Assembly: GCF_000023065.1 (NCBI RefSeq)
Contig: NC_012691.1
Coordinates: forward strand, 1,284,501 to 1,348,500
From: Tolumonas auensis DSM 9187
GTDB lineage: Bacteria; Pseudomonadota; Gammaproteobacteria; Enterobacterales; Aeromonadaceae
Direction: 5' to 3'
Length of the DNA stretch: 64,000 bases
Shown: positions 1 to 9,393 of the stretch, piece by piece
Layout of the letters: each line of letters starts with the position of its first letter
Position numbering within the stretch: position 1 is the first letter of the stretch
The notes under the pieces: model-generated
Database searches by the model: none
The model's input: only the letters and a program-made list of their open reading frames with translations
Told to the model about the DNA's origin: nothing
Position numbers and translations under genes: made by a program

Positions 1-1
1 A

Positions 2-604
2 CGTCTGCTCGCGAGTCAGAATAAAGCGCTCGTTGAACAGGAAGCGCAGATGAATACACAGCCTTTGGCAGAAACCGCGAAAGATTATCTGCGTGATCCT
101 TACATCCTCGATTTTTTAAATCTGCAGGATAAAACCTATCAGGAAAGTGAGCTGGAACAGGCCATTATCAGCAACCTGCAACAGTTTTTGCTGGAACTGG
201 GCAAAGGCTTTGCGTTTGTTGAACGTCAGCAGCGCATTCGCTTTGATGATGACGATTTTTATATCGATCTGGTGTTTTACAACTTTAAACTCAAATGTTT
301 CCTGCTGGTTGATCTGAAACTGGGCAAACTGAAACATCAGGATGTCGGCCAGATGGATACCTATGTGCGTTTGTATGATGAACAGCGCAAAGGCAGCGAT
401 GACAACCCGACTATCGGCCTGGTGCTGTGCAGTGAAAAGAGTGAGGCGGTGGTGAAATATTCGGTGCTGGCTGATCAGAAACAGCTGTTTGCCGCTCGCT
501 ATTTGCCTTATTTGCCAACCGAAGCAGAGCTGAAACGCGAGCTGGAACGTGAGCGCATGCGGGCAGTGGCGCAGTTACAGCAGAAGGGGCAGGGGGAAGA
601 ATAA
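2..604 (+). CDS. DUF1016 (YhcG-type) PDDEXK nuclease domain protein, 5' end cut off
   Basis: The reading frame is open from base 2, so the gene begins left of the window; an internal ATG at 50 is not the true start. What is visible is the C-terminal nuclease half of a DUF1016/YhcG protein. An acidic DDDDFYIDLVFYN stretch is followed by FLLVDLKLGK, which fits the D...(D/E)xK layout of a PDDEXK fold, and then by QMDTYVRLYDE. The N-terminal domain is missing. Its stop codon shares one base with the hsdS start (TAATG), so the two are translationally coupled. DUF1016 genes are often found inside type I R-M operons, which fits the context; the substrate is unknown. Confidence 0.85.
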   Translation, partial: RLLASQNKALVEQEAQMNTQPLAETAKDYLRDPYILDFLNLQDKTYQESELEQAIISNLQQFLLELGKGFAFVERQQRIRFDDDDFYIDLVFYNFKLKCFLLVDLKLGKLKHQDVGQMDTYVRLYDEQRKGSDDNPTIGLVLCSEKSEAVVKYSVLADQKQLFAARYLPYLPTEAELKRELERERMRAVAQLQQKGQGEE

Positions 605-1941
605 TGACAGAACAAAAGCAAGTAATACCAGAAGGGTATAAGCAAACTGAGGTTGGGGTGATTCCTGAGGATTGGGATATCCAAAGGTTAGGTGTACATG
701 CAACATTTAAGACCGGTCCGTTTGGTAGTGCATTGCATAAATCAGACTACGTTGATGGAGGAATTCCGGTAGTAAATCCCATGCAGATCATTGATGGAAA
801 AGTTAAGCCAACGTCATCTATGGCTATTTCTGACGAAGCTGCGAAAAAGCTATCGGAATACAGGCTGATAGCTGGCGACATTGTCATAGGGCGACGGGGA
901 GACATGGGGCGATGCGCTGTTATTTCTGAAATAGAGAACGGCTGGTTATGTGGCACAGGATCAATGATTGTTCGAGTAAAAGAAAATGCTGATGCTGCGT
1001 TCTTACAGAGAGTTTTATCAAATCCCCAAACTATTACTGCAATTGAGAGTGCTTCTGTCGGCACTACGATGATAAATCTCAATCAAGGAACATTGAGGGC
1101 GCTGTTAATATTAATTCCTCGTGACAAACAAGAACAAACCGCCATCGCCAATGCGCTCTCTGATGTCGATGCGCTGATCAACGAATTAGAAAAACTCATC
1201 GCCAAAAAGCAGGCCATTAAAACCGCCACCATGCAGCAACTGTTGACTGGTAAAACCCGTTTGCCACAATTCGCCCTGCGCGAAGATGGCACGCCAAAAG
1301 GCTATAAAGCCAGCGAACTGGGGGAAATACCGGAGGATTGGGAGGTTGTTTCTCTAGCAGAAATTGGGCAAACGATAATAGGATTAACCTATAGTCCTAA
1401 TGATGTTGCTGAACATGGAACATTGGTACTTAGATCCTCTAATGTTCAAAATAATGTATTAGCTTACGATAATAATGTTTATGTAAATATGGATTTGCCG
1501 GAAAGAGTTATAGTCAAAAAAGGCGATATTCTCATTTGTGTTCGTAATGGTAGTCGCCAATTAATAGGCAAATGTGCGCTCATAGACAAAAATGCGGATG
1601 GTGCTGCTTTCGGTGCCTTTATGTCTATATTTCGCACCAAGTCATTTGGTTTTGTTTTCTATCAATTCCAATCAGATATTATTCAAAATCAAATTAATGA
1701 AATTATGGGAGCGACCATAAACCAGATAACCAATAAAGATATGGCGGGATTTAGAATTCCACTTCCTACATTACAGAAGGAACAAGTAGCCATTACTTCT
1801 ATCTTGTCTGACATGGATACTGAAATTCAATCCCTACAACAACGACTGACTAAAACCCGCCAAATCAAACAAGGCATGATGCAAGAACTGCTGACCGGTA
1901 AAACCCGTTTGGTGAAACCAGAGGGAAGTGTGCATGCATAA
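604..1941 (+). CDS. hsdS: Type I restriction enzyme specificity subunit HsdS
   Basis: This is the DNA-recognition subunit of a type I R-M complex, which holds two HsdM (and in the nuclease form HsdR) and reads a split target. The 445 residues show the usual two-fold design. Each half starts with a related segment (VIPEDWDIQRL near residue 19; EIPEDWEVVSL near residue 242), carries a variable target-recognition domain, and ends in a helical spacer with QxLLTGKTRL. The two target-recognition domains are visibly more AT-rich than the spacers, as expected for exchangeable modules. It overlaps the upstream gene by one base and the downstream DUF262 gene by about 8. The matching hsdM is not in the window. 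Confidence 0.93.
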   Translation: MTEQKQVIPEGYKQTEVGVIPEDWDIQRLGVHATFKTGPFGSALHKSDYVDGGIPVVNPMQIIDGKVKPTSSMAISDEAAKKLSEYRLIAGDIVIGRRGDMGRCAVISEIENGWLCGTGSMIVRVKENADAAFLQRVLSNPQTITAIESASVGTTMINLNQGTLRALLILIPRDKQEQTAIANALSDVDALINELEKLIAKKQAIKTATMQQLLTGKTRLPQFALREDGTPKGYKASELGEIPEDWEVVSLAEIGQTIIGLTYSPNDVAEHGTLVLRSSNVQNNVLAYDNNVYVNMDLPERVIVKKGDILICVRNGSRQLIGKCALIDKNADGAAFGAFMSIFRTKSFGFVFYQFQSDIIQNQINEIMGATINQITNKDMAGFRIPLPTLQKEQVAITSILSDMDTEIQSLQQRLTKTRQIKQGMMQELLTGKTRLVKPEGSVHA

Positions 1942-3343
1942 GCTGGATAAACAGATTGTGCCAGTCAGGGAACTGTTGGCAGAACCTTCGTTATCAATTC
2001 CTGCTTACCAGCGCCCGTATAAATGGACGCAGGAAAACCTCAATGCCATGCTGGGCGATTTAAGGCTTTACCGTGACAAGTCCGCTTATCGGTTGGGTGC
2101 CGTAGTTTTTCACCACCACAATGAGAAAGGGCAGGAGCAGCTGGATATTGTGGATGGTCAGCAGCGCACTCTAACCTTGTTTCTGCTGGTAAAAGCGATT
2201 ATGGATGAACGGGCAAATGGCCTGTTGCGCGAAGACCTAAAAACTCAACTTGGTGATTTAGAGCCTAAAATTAATGAGTTTATGGTCAGGCAGTGTTTTA
2301 ACAGTGATATTAGCCATCACAATTTGTATCAGAATTTTATGGCGGCAAAACGTGCTGTAGCGCGTGCTGATTTCACCGAAGCTGATATCGACTTTCTGTT
2401 AAATAAATGTCAACTAGTCACTTTTGTGCTGTCCAATGTTACTGAGGCGTTTCAGTTTTTTGATTCACAAAATGCTCGTGGCCGCGACCTAGATCCACAC
2501 GATCTGCTTAAAGCATTTCATTTACGGGAATTTGCAGAAAACGAGATACACCTGAAAGCGCAAACGGTCAGCCATTGGGAAAGTCTGGAAAGTGCTACCT
2601 TGGCCAAGCTCTTTGCTAACTATTTATATCGCATCCGCAACTGGGTGCGAGGCAAGTCTGCACAGCATTTCAATAAAACCAGGGTAGGTGTATTCAAGGG
2701 CGTCAATCTTGATCAGGTCGGCGTTTACCCCTATGTAGAGTCGCTGCGTATTGCTCACCACTTTGTCGATGACTACAACAGCCAATATCACCGCCGCGTG
2801 GATCATCAGACAATGCGCTTTCCATTTCATTTGGATCAGATGGTGATCAATGGCCGTCGTTTTTTTGAGATGACGGGCCACTATCAGCAATTGATCGACA
2901 ACATTATTGATGATAAGCACCGTGGGAATGGCTGTGCGCCGGTGCACTTACTTAGCATTGAGTTGGATGCAACAGCTAGCACGATTATGCGCACCCTCAA
3001 TTCTTATCGCTCACGCACTCGTACTGGCGACAGATACATTCGTACCCTGTTTGACTGCGCACTGATTTTTTACATCGATAAATTTGGCACTCAGGGCTTA
3101 TCGTCTGCTGTTGAAAAACTATTCATTTGGGCTTATAGCTGCCGCTTGAAAATGCAGGTGGTGCAGTTGGCAACCATGGATAATTACGCATTAGATAATA
3201 ATGTACTTGAACGTATTAAACACGCCATTCAGCCTAATGATTTGCTGAATTGGCCGCTGATGACGGTAAAAGCTTCTGATGTTAAAGGTACTAAAATCGA
3301 TGATATTACGAATTTATTCAAGGAGTTGAAGTACTATGAGTGA
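1934..3343 (+). CDS. DUF262-domain protein without an evident HNH domain
   Basis: The N-terminal part carries the DUF262 hallmarks: [10 protein letters not shown] near residue 21 and the ParB-like signature [13 protein letters not shown] near residue 72. DUF262 is the NTP-binding/hydrolysing module of the GmrS half of type IV GmrSD enzymes and of several phage-defence proteins. The remaining ~370 residues are helical and show no DUF1524 HNH motif. A GTG lies at 1928, but GAGGGA at 1921-1926 is correctly spaced only for ATG 1934, so that start is preferred. It overlaps hsdS and the next DUF262 gene (8 bases), so all three should be co-translated. It is distinct in length and sequence from the following DUF262 gene. 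Pairing of the two proteins is inferred. Confidence 0.85.
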   Translation: MHKLDKQIVPVRELLAEPSLSIPAYQRPYKWTQENLNAMLGDLRLYRDKSAYRLGAVVFHHHNEKGQEQLDIVDGQQRTLTLFLLVKAIMDERANGLLREDLKTQLGDLEPKINEFMVRQCFNSDISHHNLYQNFMAAKRAVARADFTEADIDFLLNKCQLVTFVLSNVTEAFQFFDSQNARGRDLDPHDLLKAFHLREFAENEIHLKAQTVSHWESLESATLAKLFANYLYRIRNWVRGKSAQHFNKTRVGVFKGVNLDQVGVYPYVESLRIAHHFVDDYNSQYHRRVDHQTMRFPFHLDQMVINGRRFFEMTGHYQQLIDNIIDDKHRGNGCAPVHLLSIELDATASTIMRTLNSYRSRTRTGDRYIRTLFDCALIFYIDKFGTQGLSSAVEKLFIWAYSCRLKMQVVQLATMDNYALDNNVLERIKHAIQPNDLLNWPLMTVKASDVKGTKIDDITNLFKELKYYE

Positions 3344-5315
3344 CACAGTAATCAGCTTCAATGTTCGCGATTTATTAACCGATGCCAGTCACTATATTAT
3401 TCCTATGTATCAGCGTAATTACGCCTGGGGTGAGGGAGAGATCAACCAGCTTATTCAGGATGTGTTGGATATTCAGCAGAAGCACAAGACCGATAGCTGC
3501 AAGCCTCCATACTACATAGGCACATTGGTCGTATTCGAGCGAACAGACGGCCGATTTGAAGTGATTGATGGCCAACAGAGGTTTACCACACTGACCCTGA
3601 TGGCGATGTGTTTAAAACGAATGATGAAAACGAAATCACATTCGCTCAATTTGGATTGGTATGAAAAGCCGAACCTTGAGTTTGAAAGCCGCGCTAAGTC
3701 GTCACTTACTTTGACAAGTCTGAGTCAGGGAGTGCCGTTGAATAAGTTGCGAAGTGATAACTATAACCTTGATGTAGTGAATGGCTTTGCGTTATTAGAA
3801 AAAGGATTGCTGGCGCTGGATACGCATTTAGCCGACTTTTGCAATTACTTGTTTAATCATGTGCAAATCACTCGAGTTCCAGTGCCGAAAGATACAGATC
3901 TAAATCATTACTTTGAGGTGATGAACAATCGCGGTGAGCAGTTAGAGAAACATGAGGTGGTTAAGGCTCGCTTGATGTCGGTACTTAATGACATTGAAGA
4001 TAAGACAACGCGCAATAACAGCCTTAGCACCTTAGCGAAAGTTTGGGACGCTACGGCCAATATGGAGCGCTACGTTCAGTATGGATTTACACCTGAGGAG
4101 CGTCACCAAATTTTTGGGAAAGATGATTGGGGGCAGTTTACGCCAGAAAATTTTGACCAGTTGTCTAAATGTTTGTCTGAGCGCAGTGCAGGTTCAGCAG
4201 TAGAGACAGGATCATCTCGAAGTCTGCGGGACATTCTTGCTACATCAGCAAAATCGCTTCAAGCGGATGGGGCGTCTATGCTTCCTGAACGTTTTAACAG
4301 CGTAATCAATTTTTCTAATTTTTTGTTACATGTGCTGCGAGTTTGGACTGAAAAAGATATTCCGCTGGATGATAAGCAGCTGCTTGAACAGTTTGAATTG
4401 CATATTCTTAAATCAAACAGGCCTATAGAAGCAACGCAAAATTTTATATTTGCCCTGTTGAAAGTTAAGTACATCTTTGATCAATTCATTATCAAGCGCG
4501 AATTTGCTGAGGGTGCAGATAAGTGGAGTTTAAAACGTCTGCACTTTTATAATAAAGATAGCCAGAGCTACATTAATACCTTTAATAGTGATGAGGACGG
4601 TTTTGAGGATATTAACCGACGATTATTGATGTTGTTAAGTGCACTACATGTATCAACACCAACGTTGGTGTATAAGCATTGGTTGAATGGCGCTTTACAA
4701 ATGCTCTATCAAATGTCTGAGGTTGAAGCCAGTGATTATCTTTTAAAGCTAGAATATTTGGCTCGGCAGTTTGTGTATGGTCGATTCCTGAGTACAGGCG
4801 AAGGGGCCAATTATTACGATTTGATTTACAGGAGCTACAGATATTCAGCGGTCGATATCAATCAGCCTGAAATGATTAAGCGCTTGAACTATGGTTTAAT
4901 TGAAAACAATTTGGTATTCAATTACCTCGATTATTTGCTTTGGTGTCAGGCCATAGAGCAAAAAAACTCTGATGATGTGGTAAAACAATTTGAGTTTACT
5001 TTCAGAAGCTCGGTAGAACATTTTTATCCGCAGCATCCAATGGATGGTCATGCTGAATTAGATCCAACAAGTCTGCACCGTTTTGGTAATCTTTGCTTAA
5101 TAAGTCACAGTAAAAATTCTCGCTTAAGTAATTTTCAGCCAAAAGCCAAACGAGAGCATTTTAAGGCGGCAATTTCCGATAAGGCGATCGACTCTTTAAA
5201 GCTTTACGAGATGATCAAGCTCATGGATGTGTCGAATTCATGGAGCGAAACAGAGATTCAACAACACGAGCTGTGCATGCTGAAAATTTTTGAAAATGAT
5301 TCCAACATGGAGTGA
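3336..5315 (+). CDS. DUF262-DUF1524 (GmrSD-like) protein
   Basis: Two recognised modules lie in 659 residues. The N-terminal DUF262 shows [15 protein letters not shown] near residue 22 and [15 protein letters not shown] near residue 75. The C-terminal DUF1524 carries an HNH-like core: VEHFYPQHP near residue 566, then [16 protein letters not shown] near residue 585. In GmrSD enzymes DUF262 hydrolyses NTP and DUF1524 cuts DNA, typically of phages with modified bases. Here the gene sits between hsdS and hsdR with overlaps on both sides, so it is made with the type I complex. Its adjacent paralogue appears to lack the nuclease part. Whether this is an independent type IV enzyme or an accessory of the type I system cannot be told from sequence. 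Confidence 0.88.
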   Translation: MSDTVISFNVRDLLTDASHYIIPMYQRNYAWGEGEINQLIQDVLDIQQKHKTDSCKPPYYIGTLVVFERTDGRFEVIDGQQRFTTLTLMAMCLKRMMKTKSHSLNLDWYEKPNLEFESRAKSSLTLTSLSQGVPLNKLRSDNYNLDVVNGFALLEKGLLALDTHLADFCNYLFNHVQITRVPVPKDTDLNHYFEVMNNRGEQLEKHEVVKARLMSVLNDIEDKTTRNNSLSTLAKVWDATANMERYVQYGFTPEERHQIFGKDDWGQFTPENFDQLSKCLSERSAGSAVETGSSRSLRDILATSAKSLQADGASMLPERFNSVINFSNFLLHVLRVWTEKDIPLDDKQLLEQFELHILKSNRPIEATQNFIFALLKVKYIFDQFIIKREFAEGADKWSLKRLHFYNKDSQSYINTFNSDEDGFEDINRRLLMLLSALHVSTPTLVYKHWLNGALQMLYQMSEVEASDYLLKLEYLARQFVYGRFLSTGEGANYYDLIYRSYRYSAVDINQPEMIKRLNYGLIENNLVFNYLDYLLWCQAIEQKNSDDVVKQFEFTFRSSVEHFYPQHPMDGHAELDPTSLHRFGNLCLISHSKNSRLSNFQPKAKREHFKAAISDKAIDSLKLYEMIKLMDVSNSWSETEIQQHELCMLKIFENDSNME

Positions 5316-5319
5316 ATCG

Positions 5320-8300
5320 ATGAGCAATGTAGGCCAGCGAGAACGCATTACTCAAAACCGGATTGTGAGGTTTTTTCAGAGTGAACTGAATTATGAATAT
5401 TTAGGTGACTGGCAAGACCGCCCGAATAATAAAAATATTGAAGTAGATATCCTGACTAAGTGGCTTCAGAAACGCGGAGTCAGTGATGCGTTAATTTCTC
5501 GGGCTATCCGTCAGCTTGATACTACTGCCGCATTGGGTGAAGGCAAGAAGCTTTATTACGCCAATAAAGACGTTTACCAGCTTTTGCGCTATGGCGTGAA
5601 AGACAAAGAAGGGGCGGGTGAGTTAAACCAGACAGTCTGGCTAATCGACTGGCAAAACCCAGAAGCCAACGACTTTGCCATTGCTGAAGAAGTGTCAATC
5701 AAAGGCGAGAATAAAAAGCGCCCTGACATTGTGCTTTACGTAAATGGTATCGCGCTGGGGGTGTTAGAGCTGAAGCGCTCATCGGTGAGTGTGAACGAGG
5801 GCATTCGGCAAAATCTCGATAACCAAAAGAAAGATTTTATCCGTAATTTCTTCACCACCATGCAACTGGTTATGGCCGGTAACGACACCCAAGGGCTGCG
5901 TTACGGCACAGTTGAGACGGCAGAACGATATTATCTGGAATGGAAAGAGGATGTTGCAAATCCATACGAGCATCAGCTCGATTTCCATTTAAGCCGCATC
6001 TGTAACAAGCAACGTTTCCTGCAATTGATCCACGATTTCATTGTCTATGATGCCGGTGTGAAGAAAACATGCCGCCATAATCAATTCTTTGGCATTCAGG
6101 CTGCTAAAAAACACATTGCCCACCGTGAAGGCGGCATTATCTGGCATACACAAGGGTCAGGGAAAAGTCTGACAATGGTGTGGTTAGCGAAATGGATCAG
6201 AGAGAATGTAAAAGATTCACGCGTTTTAATCGTTACCGACCGTACTGAGCTTGATGAGCAAATTGAGAAAGTGTTCTTTGGTGTTGATGAAGAGATCTAC
6301 CGCACTAAAAGCGGCGCAGATCTGATAGCTACACTGAATACCGCTAACCCATGGTTGATCTGTTCATTAGTACACAAATTCGGGCGACAAAGTGAATCAG
6401 ACGATGAGGGCGCAGCCGATGAATTTATTGCTGAGCTAAAGAAATCATTGCCGAAAGATTTTCGAGCAAAAGGCGACCTGTTTATTTTTGTCGATGAGTG
6501 TCACCGCACGCAATCTGGCAAGTTACACGATGCCATGAAGTCGATCTTGCCAGAGGCGATGTTTGTCGGTTTTACCGGCACGCCATTGATGAAGAAAGAC
6601 AAAAAGAAATCCATCGAGATCTTTGGTTCCTACATCCATACCTACAAATTTGATGAAGCAGTAGCCGATGGCGTGGTGCTCGATCTGCGTTATGAAGCAC
6701 GAGATATCGACCAGCATCTAACCTCTGAAAAGAAAGTTGATGAATGGTTTGAAGCTAAAACCCGTGGGCTATCAAAAATTGCGAAAACTCAGTTAAAACA
6801 AAAATGGGGCACCATGCAAAAAGTGCTATCCAGCAAGTCACGACAACAGCAGATCGTGAATGACATTCTGCTGGATATGGACACTAAACCGCGTTTGATG
6901 GACAGCTATGGTAATGCCATGTTGGTTTGTTCTAGTGTTTATCAGGCATGTAAAGCGTATGAAATGTTCGGCCAAACTGATTTGGCGGGCAAAGTCGCTA
7001 TTGTTACCAGTTTTCAACCCTCAGCAGCCAGCATCAAAGGGGAAGCGACCGGTGAAGGCTTAACGGAAAAGCTCTTCAAATATGGCACTTACCGGAAGAT
7101 GTTGGCCGATTATTTTGAGCAAAGCGAAGAAAAGGCGGCAACTCGGGTTGATGAGTTTGAAAAAGAAGTGAAGCAAAGCTTCATTAAAGAGCCGGGGCAA
7201 ATGCGTCTGCTGATCGTGGTCGATAAACTACTGACCGGCTTTGATGCACCTTCCGCAACCTATCTTTATATCGACAAACAGATGGCCGATCACAATCTAT
7301 TTCAGGCGATTTGTCGCGTAAATCGGCTGGATGGAGATGACAAAGAATACGGTTACATCATCGATTATAAAGATCTGTTCCGATCACTCGATAAAGCGAT
7401 CTCAGAATATACCGGCGAAGCCTTCGACGGTTATGACAAAGAGGATGTCGCGGGCTTACTGAAAGATCGTCTGGAGCAAGCTAGGCAAGATCTGGAGAAC
7501 GCACTGGAAATGGTTCGTTGCTTATGTGAACCGGTGAAAGCGCCGCGTGCCACGCAAGATTATATTCATTTCTTCTGTGGCGAATCGGGTAAAAATCAAG
7601 ATGAGCTGACAGAAAAAGAAGCGCTACGTCTGACGCTGTATCAGCATGTTGCTAAATTATTGCGTGCTTACGCCAACGTGGCTAACGAAATGCCACAAGC
7701 TGGTTTTACACCTAGTGAATCAGAACAAATCAAAAATGAAGTCATCCACTATGAAAAAGTGCGTGATGAAGTGAAGCTTGCCAGCGGTGATTTGCTGGAT
7801 ATGAAGCGTTTCGAACCTGCTATGCGTCATCTGCTGGATATGTATATTCGAGCTGATGACAGTGAGCTATTGATGGATTTTGAAGAGCTGGGCTTGATAG
7901 AGTTGATTGTGCAGAAGGGGGCCGATGCGATTGATGCCTTGCCGGAAGATATTCGTAAAAACCCGGAAGCAATGGCTGAGACAATCGAGAATAACGTGCG
8001 TAAGACCATCGTTGATGAAAATCCGGTGAATCCGAAATATTACGAACAAATGTCTACGCTGTTAGATGAGCTGATCACATTGCGTCGTCAGCAGGCGATT
8101 GATTATCAGGAATATCTTGAGCGTATTCGCGATTTATCTAAAAAGGTCATTCACCCAGAGGAAACCAAGTCAGCATACCCGCCATCGATGGACACCCAAG
8201 CTAAACGCGCGTTTTACGATAACTTTGGTCATGATGAAATTCTCGCAACTAAAATTGACAGTGCCATTCGTTATACCAAAAAAGCGGATTGGGTCGGCGA

Positions 8301-8412
8301 TCGCTTCAAAGAGCGTGAAATCGCCAATGCAATCAGGGACGAGTCCGCTGGTTATGATGTTGATATCGCCAGCGTGATGGAATTAGCGAAAGCGCAAAGG
8401 GATTATCAATAA
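5320..8412 (+). CDS. hsdR: Type I restriction enzyme motor/nuclease subunit HsdR
   Basis: This is the translocase and endonuclease of the type I complex. An N-terminal PDDEXK nuclease is visible (D136 in RPDIVLYVNG, then LELKR with E150 and K152). The SF2 helicase motor follows: Walker A TQGSGKS near residue 280, DEAD-box variant VDECHRTQ near 393, TGTPL near 418, LLTGFDAP near 637 and CRVNRLDGDD near 662. A long helical C-terminus contacts HsdS/HsdM. The frame extends up to 5290, but ATG 5320 has GGAG at a proper distance and lies just after the preceding stop, so it is the likelier start. Length (~1030 residues) is normal and no lesions are seen. Confidence 0.95.
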   Translation: MSNVGQRERITQNRIVRFFQSELNYEYLGDWQDRPNNKNIEVDILTKWLQKRGVSDALISRAIRQLDTTAALGEGKKLYYANKDVYQLLRYGVKDKEGAGELNQTVWLIDWQNPEANDFAIAEEVSIKGENKKRPDIVLYVNGIALGVLELKRSSVSVNEGIRQNLDNQKKDFIRNFFTTMQLVMAGNDTQGLRYGTVETAERYYLEWKEDVANPYEHQLDFHLSRICNKQRFLQLIHDFIVYDAGVKKTCRHNQFFGIQAAKKHIAHREGGIIWHTQGSGKSLTMVWLAKWIRENVKDSRVLIVTDRTELDEQIEKVFFGVDEEIYRTKSGADLIATLNTANPWLICSLVHKFGRQSESDDEGAADEFIAELKKSLPKDFRAKGDLFIFVDECHRTQSGKLHDAMKSILPEAMFVGFTGTPLMKKDKKKSIEIFGSYIHTYKFDEAVADGVVLDLRYEARDIDQHLTSEKKVDEWFEAKTRGLSKIAKTQLKQKWGTMQKVLSSKSRQQQIVNDILLDMDTKPRLMDSYGNAMLVCSSVYQACKAYEMFGQTDLAGKVAIVTSFQPSAASIKGEATGEGLTEKLFKYGTYRKMLADYFEQSEEKAATRVDEFEKEVKQSFIKEPGQMRLLIVVDKLLTGFDAPSATYLYIDKQMADHNLFQAICRVNRLDGDDKEYGYIIDYKDLFRSLDKAISEYTGEAFDGYDKEDVAGLLKDRLEQARQDLENALEMVRCLCEPVKAPRATQDYIHFFCGESGKNQDELTEKEALRLTLYQHVAKLLRAYANVANEMPQAGFTPSESEQIKNEVIHYEKVRDEVKLASGDLLDMKRFEPAMRHLLDMYIRADDSELLMDFEELGLIELIVQKGADAIDALPEDIRKNPEAMAETIENNVRKTIVDENPVNPKYYEQMSTLLDELITLRRQQAIDYQEYLERIRDLSKKVIHPEETKSAYPPSMDTQAKRAFYDNFGHDEILATKIDSAIRYTKKADWVGDRFKEREIANAIRDESAGYDVDIASVMELAKAQRDYQ

Positions 8413-9128
8413 TGCCGGAAATGGTCATTGGTAATTTAACCTTTCAGCTAAACCGAAAAGAGATCAAAAATCTGCATATCAGTGTGCTGCCGCCTGATGG
8501 ATTTGTTCGTGTGTCTGCGCCTGAAAAAATGACAGAAACTGCTATTCGCATGGCGGTTATTTCCCGCATTCCTTGGATCAAAAAACAACAACAAGAATTT
8601 CTGAAGCAACCACGTCAATCTGATCGCGAAATGGTCAGTGGTGAGTCACATTACCTGTGGGGAAGACGTTACCGGTTAAATTTCAACGAAACCACGGGGC
8701 GTAATGAAGTGAAGGTGCAGGGAAGCAATAAGCTGATGCTCTGCATCAAGCCAGACACACCGATAGAGAAGAAAGCTGCATTGTTGAGCTCATTCTATCG
8801 TGCAGAACTTAAAGCTCGCACAGAAGCCATTCTGTCATCCTGGCTCCCTGTCATCGGTGTTAGCCCCAGTGATTGGGGTATCCGCAAAATGAAAACTAAG
8901 TGGGGTAGTTGTAATACCGCTTCTAAACGGATTAGCTTGAATCTGGAACTTGCTAAAAAACCGCCAGAATGTCTGGAATACATTCTGGTTCATGAACTCG
9001 TTCATCTGCTTGAACGGCATCATAACGAACGCTTCCGTAGCTATATGGATCAATTCCTGCCCGATTGGCGGGAAAGACGAGACCTGTTGAATAGCTTACC
9101 GCTTGCTTATGATCGGTGGGGGTATTGA
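8412..9128 (+). CDS. M48-like (DUF45/YgjP) zinc metallopeptidase
   Basis: The 238-residue protein has the DUF45/YgjP layout. It includes a KWGSCNTASKRISLN segment near residue 158 and the zinc-binding helix VHELVHLLERHHNERF near residue 194, where HExxH supplies two ligands and the catalytic glutamate. Members of this family often form the last gene of type I R-M operons. Some are thought to control the restriction subunit by proteolysis, but that role is only inferred here. Its ATG overlaps the hsdR stop by one base (TAATG), so it is the tail of the operon. No terminator hairpin is obvious in the 265 bases that follow. Confidence 0.88.
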   Translation: MPEMVIGNLTFQLNRKEIKNLHISVLPPDGFVRVSAPEKMTETAIRMAVISRIPWIKKQQQEFLKQPRQSDREMVSGESHYLWGRRYRLNFNETTGRNEVKVQGSNKLMLCIKPDTPIEKKAALLSSFYRAELKARTEAILSSWLPVIGVSPSDWGIRKMKTKWGSCNTASKRISLNLELAKKPPECLEYILVHELVHLLERHHNERFRSYMDQFLPDWRERRDLLNSLPLAYDRWGY

Positions 9129-9393
9129 ACCTAAAAATTTACATAAAAAAAGCGGATAAATAGCCATTTGATGCTTTAAATCTATTTTTCCTTACATTGT
9201 TCTAGATATGATTATTCAAATGGCAACTGTCATTAGTCGCAGTTGGTTTCCTCTGTACTGAGTTAGTTACATCCATCGAGCCTTCACTGTTCATGAAGAA
9301 GAGCTACATTAAGACCCAAGGAGTAACAGCAAATTGTTTTGTGTTTCGTTCAATATAATCTAAGACGTATGGATACCAGATAGACATTAATCT

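Noticed and set aside
8099-8377. A plus-strand 92-codon frame inside hsdR
   Set aside because: It lies wholly in another frame of a clear HsdR coding sequence and has no ribosome-binding site or recognisable domain.
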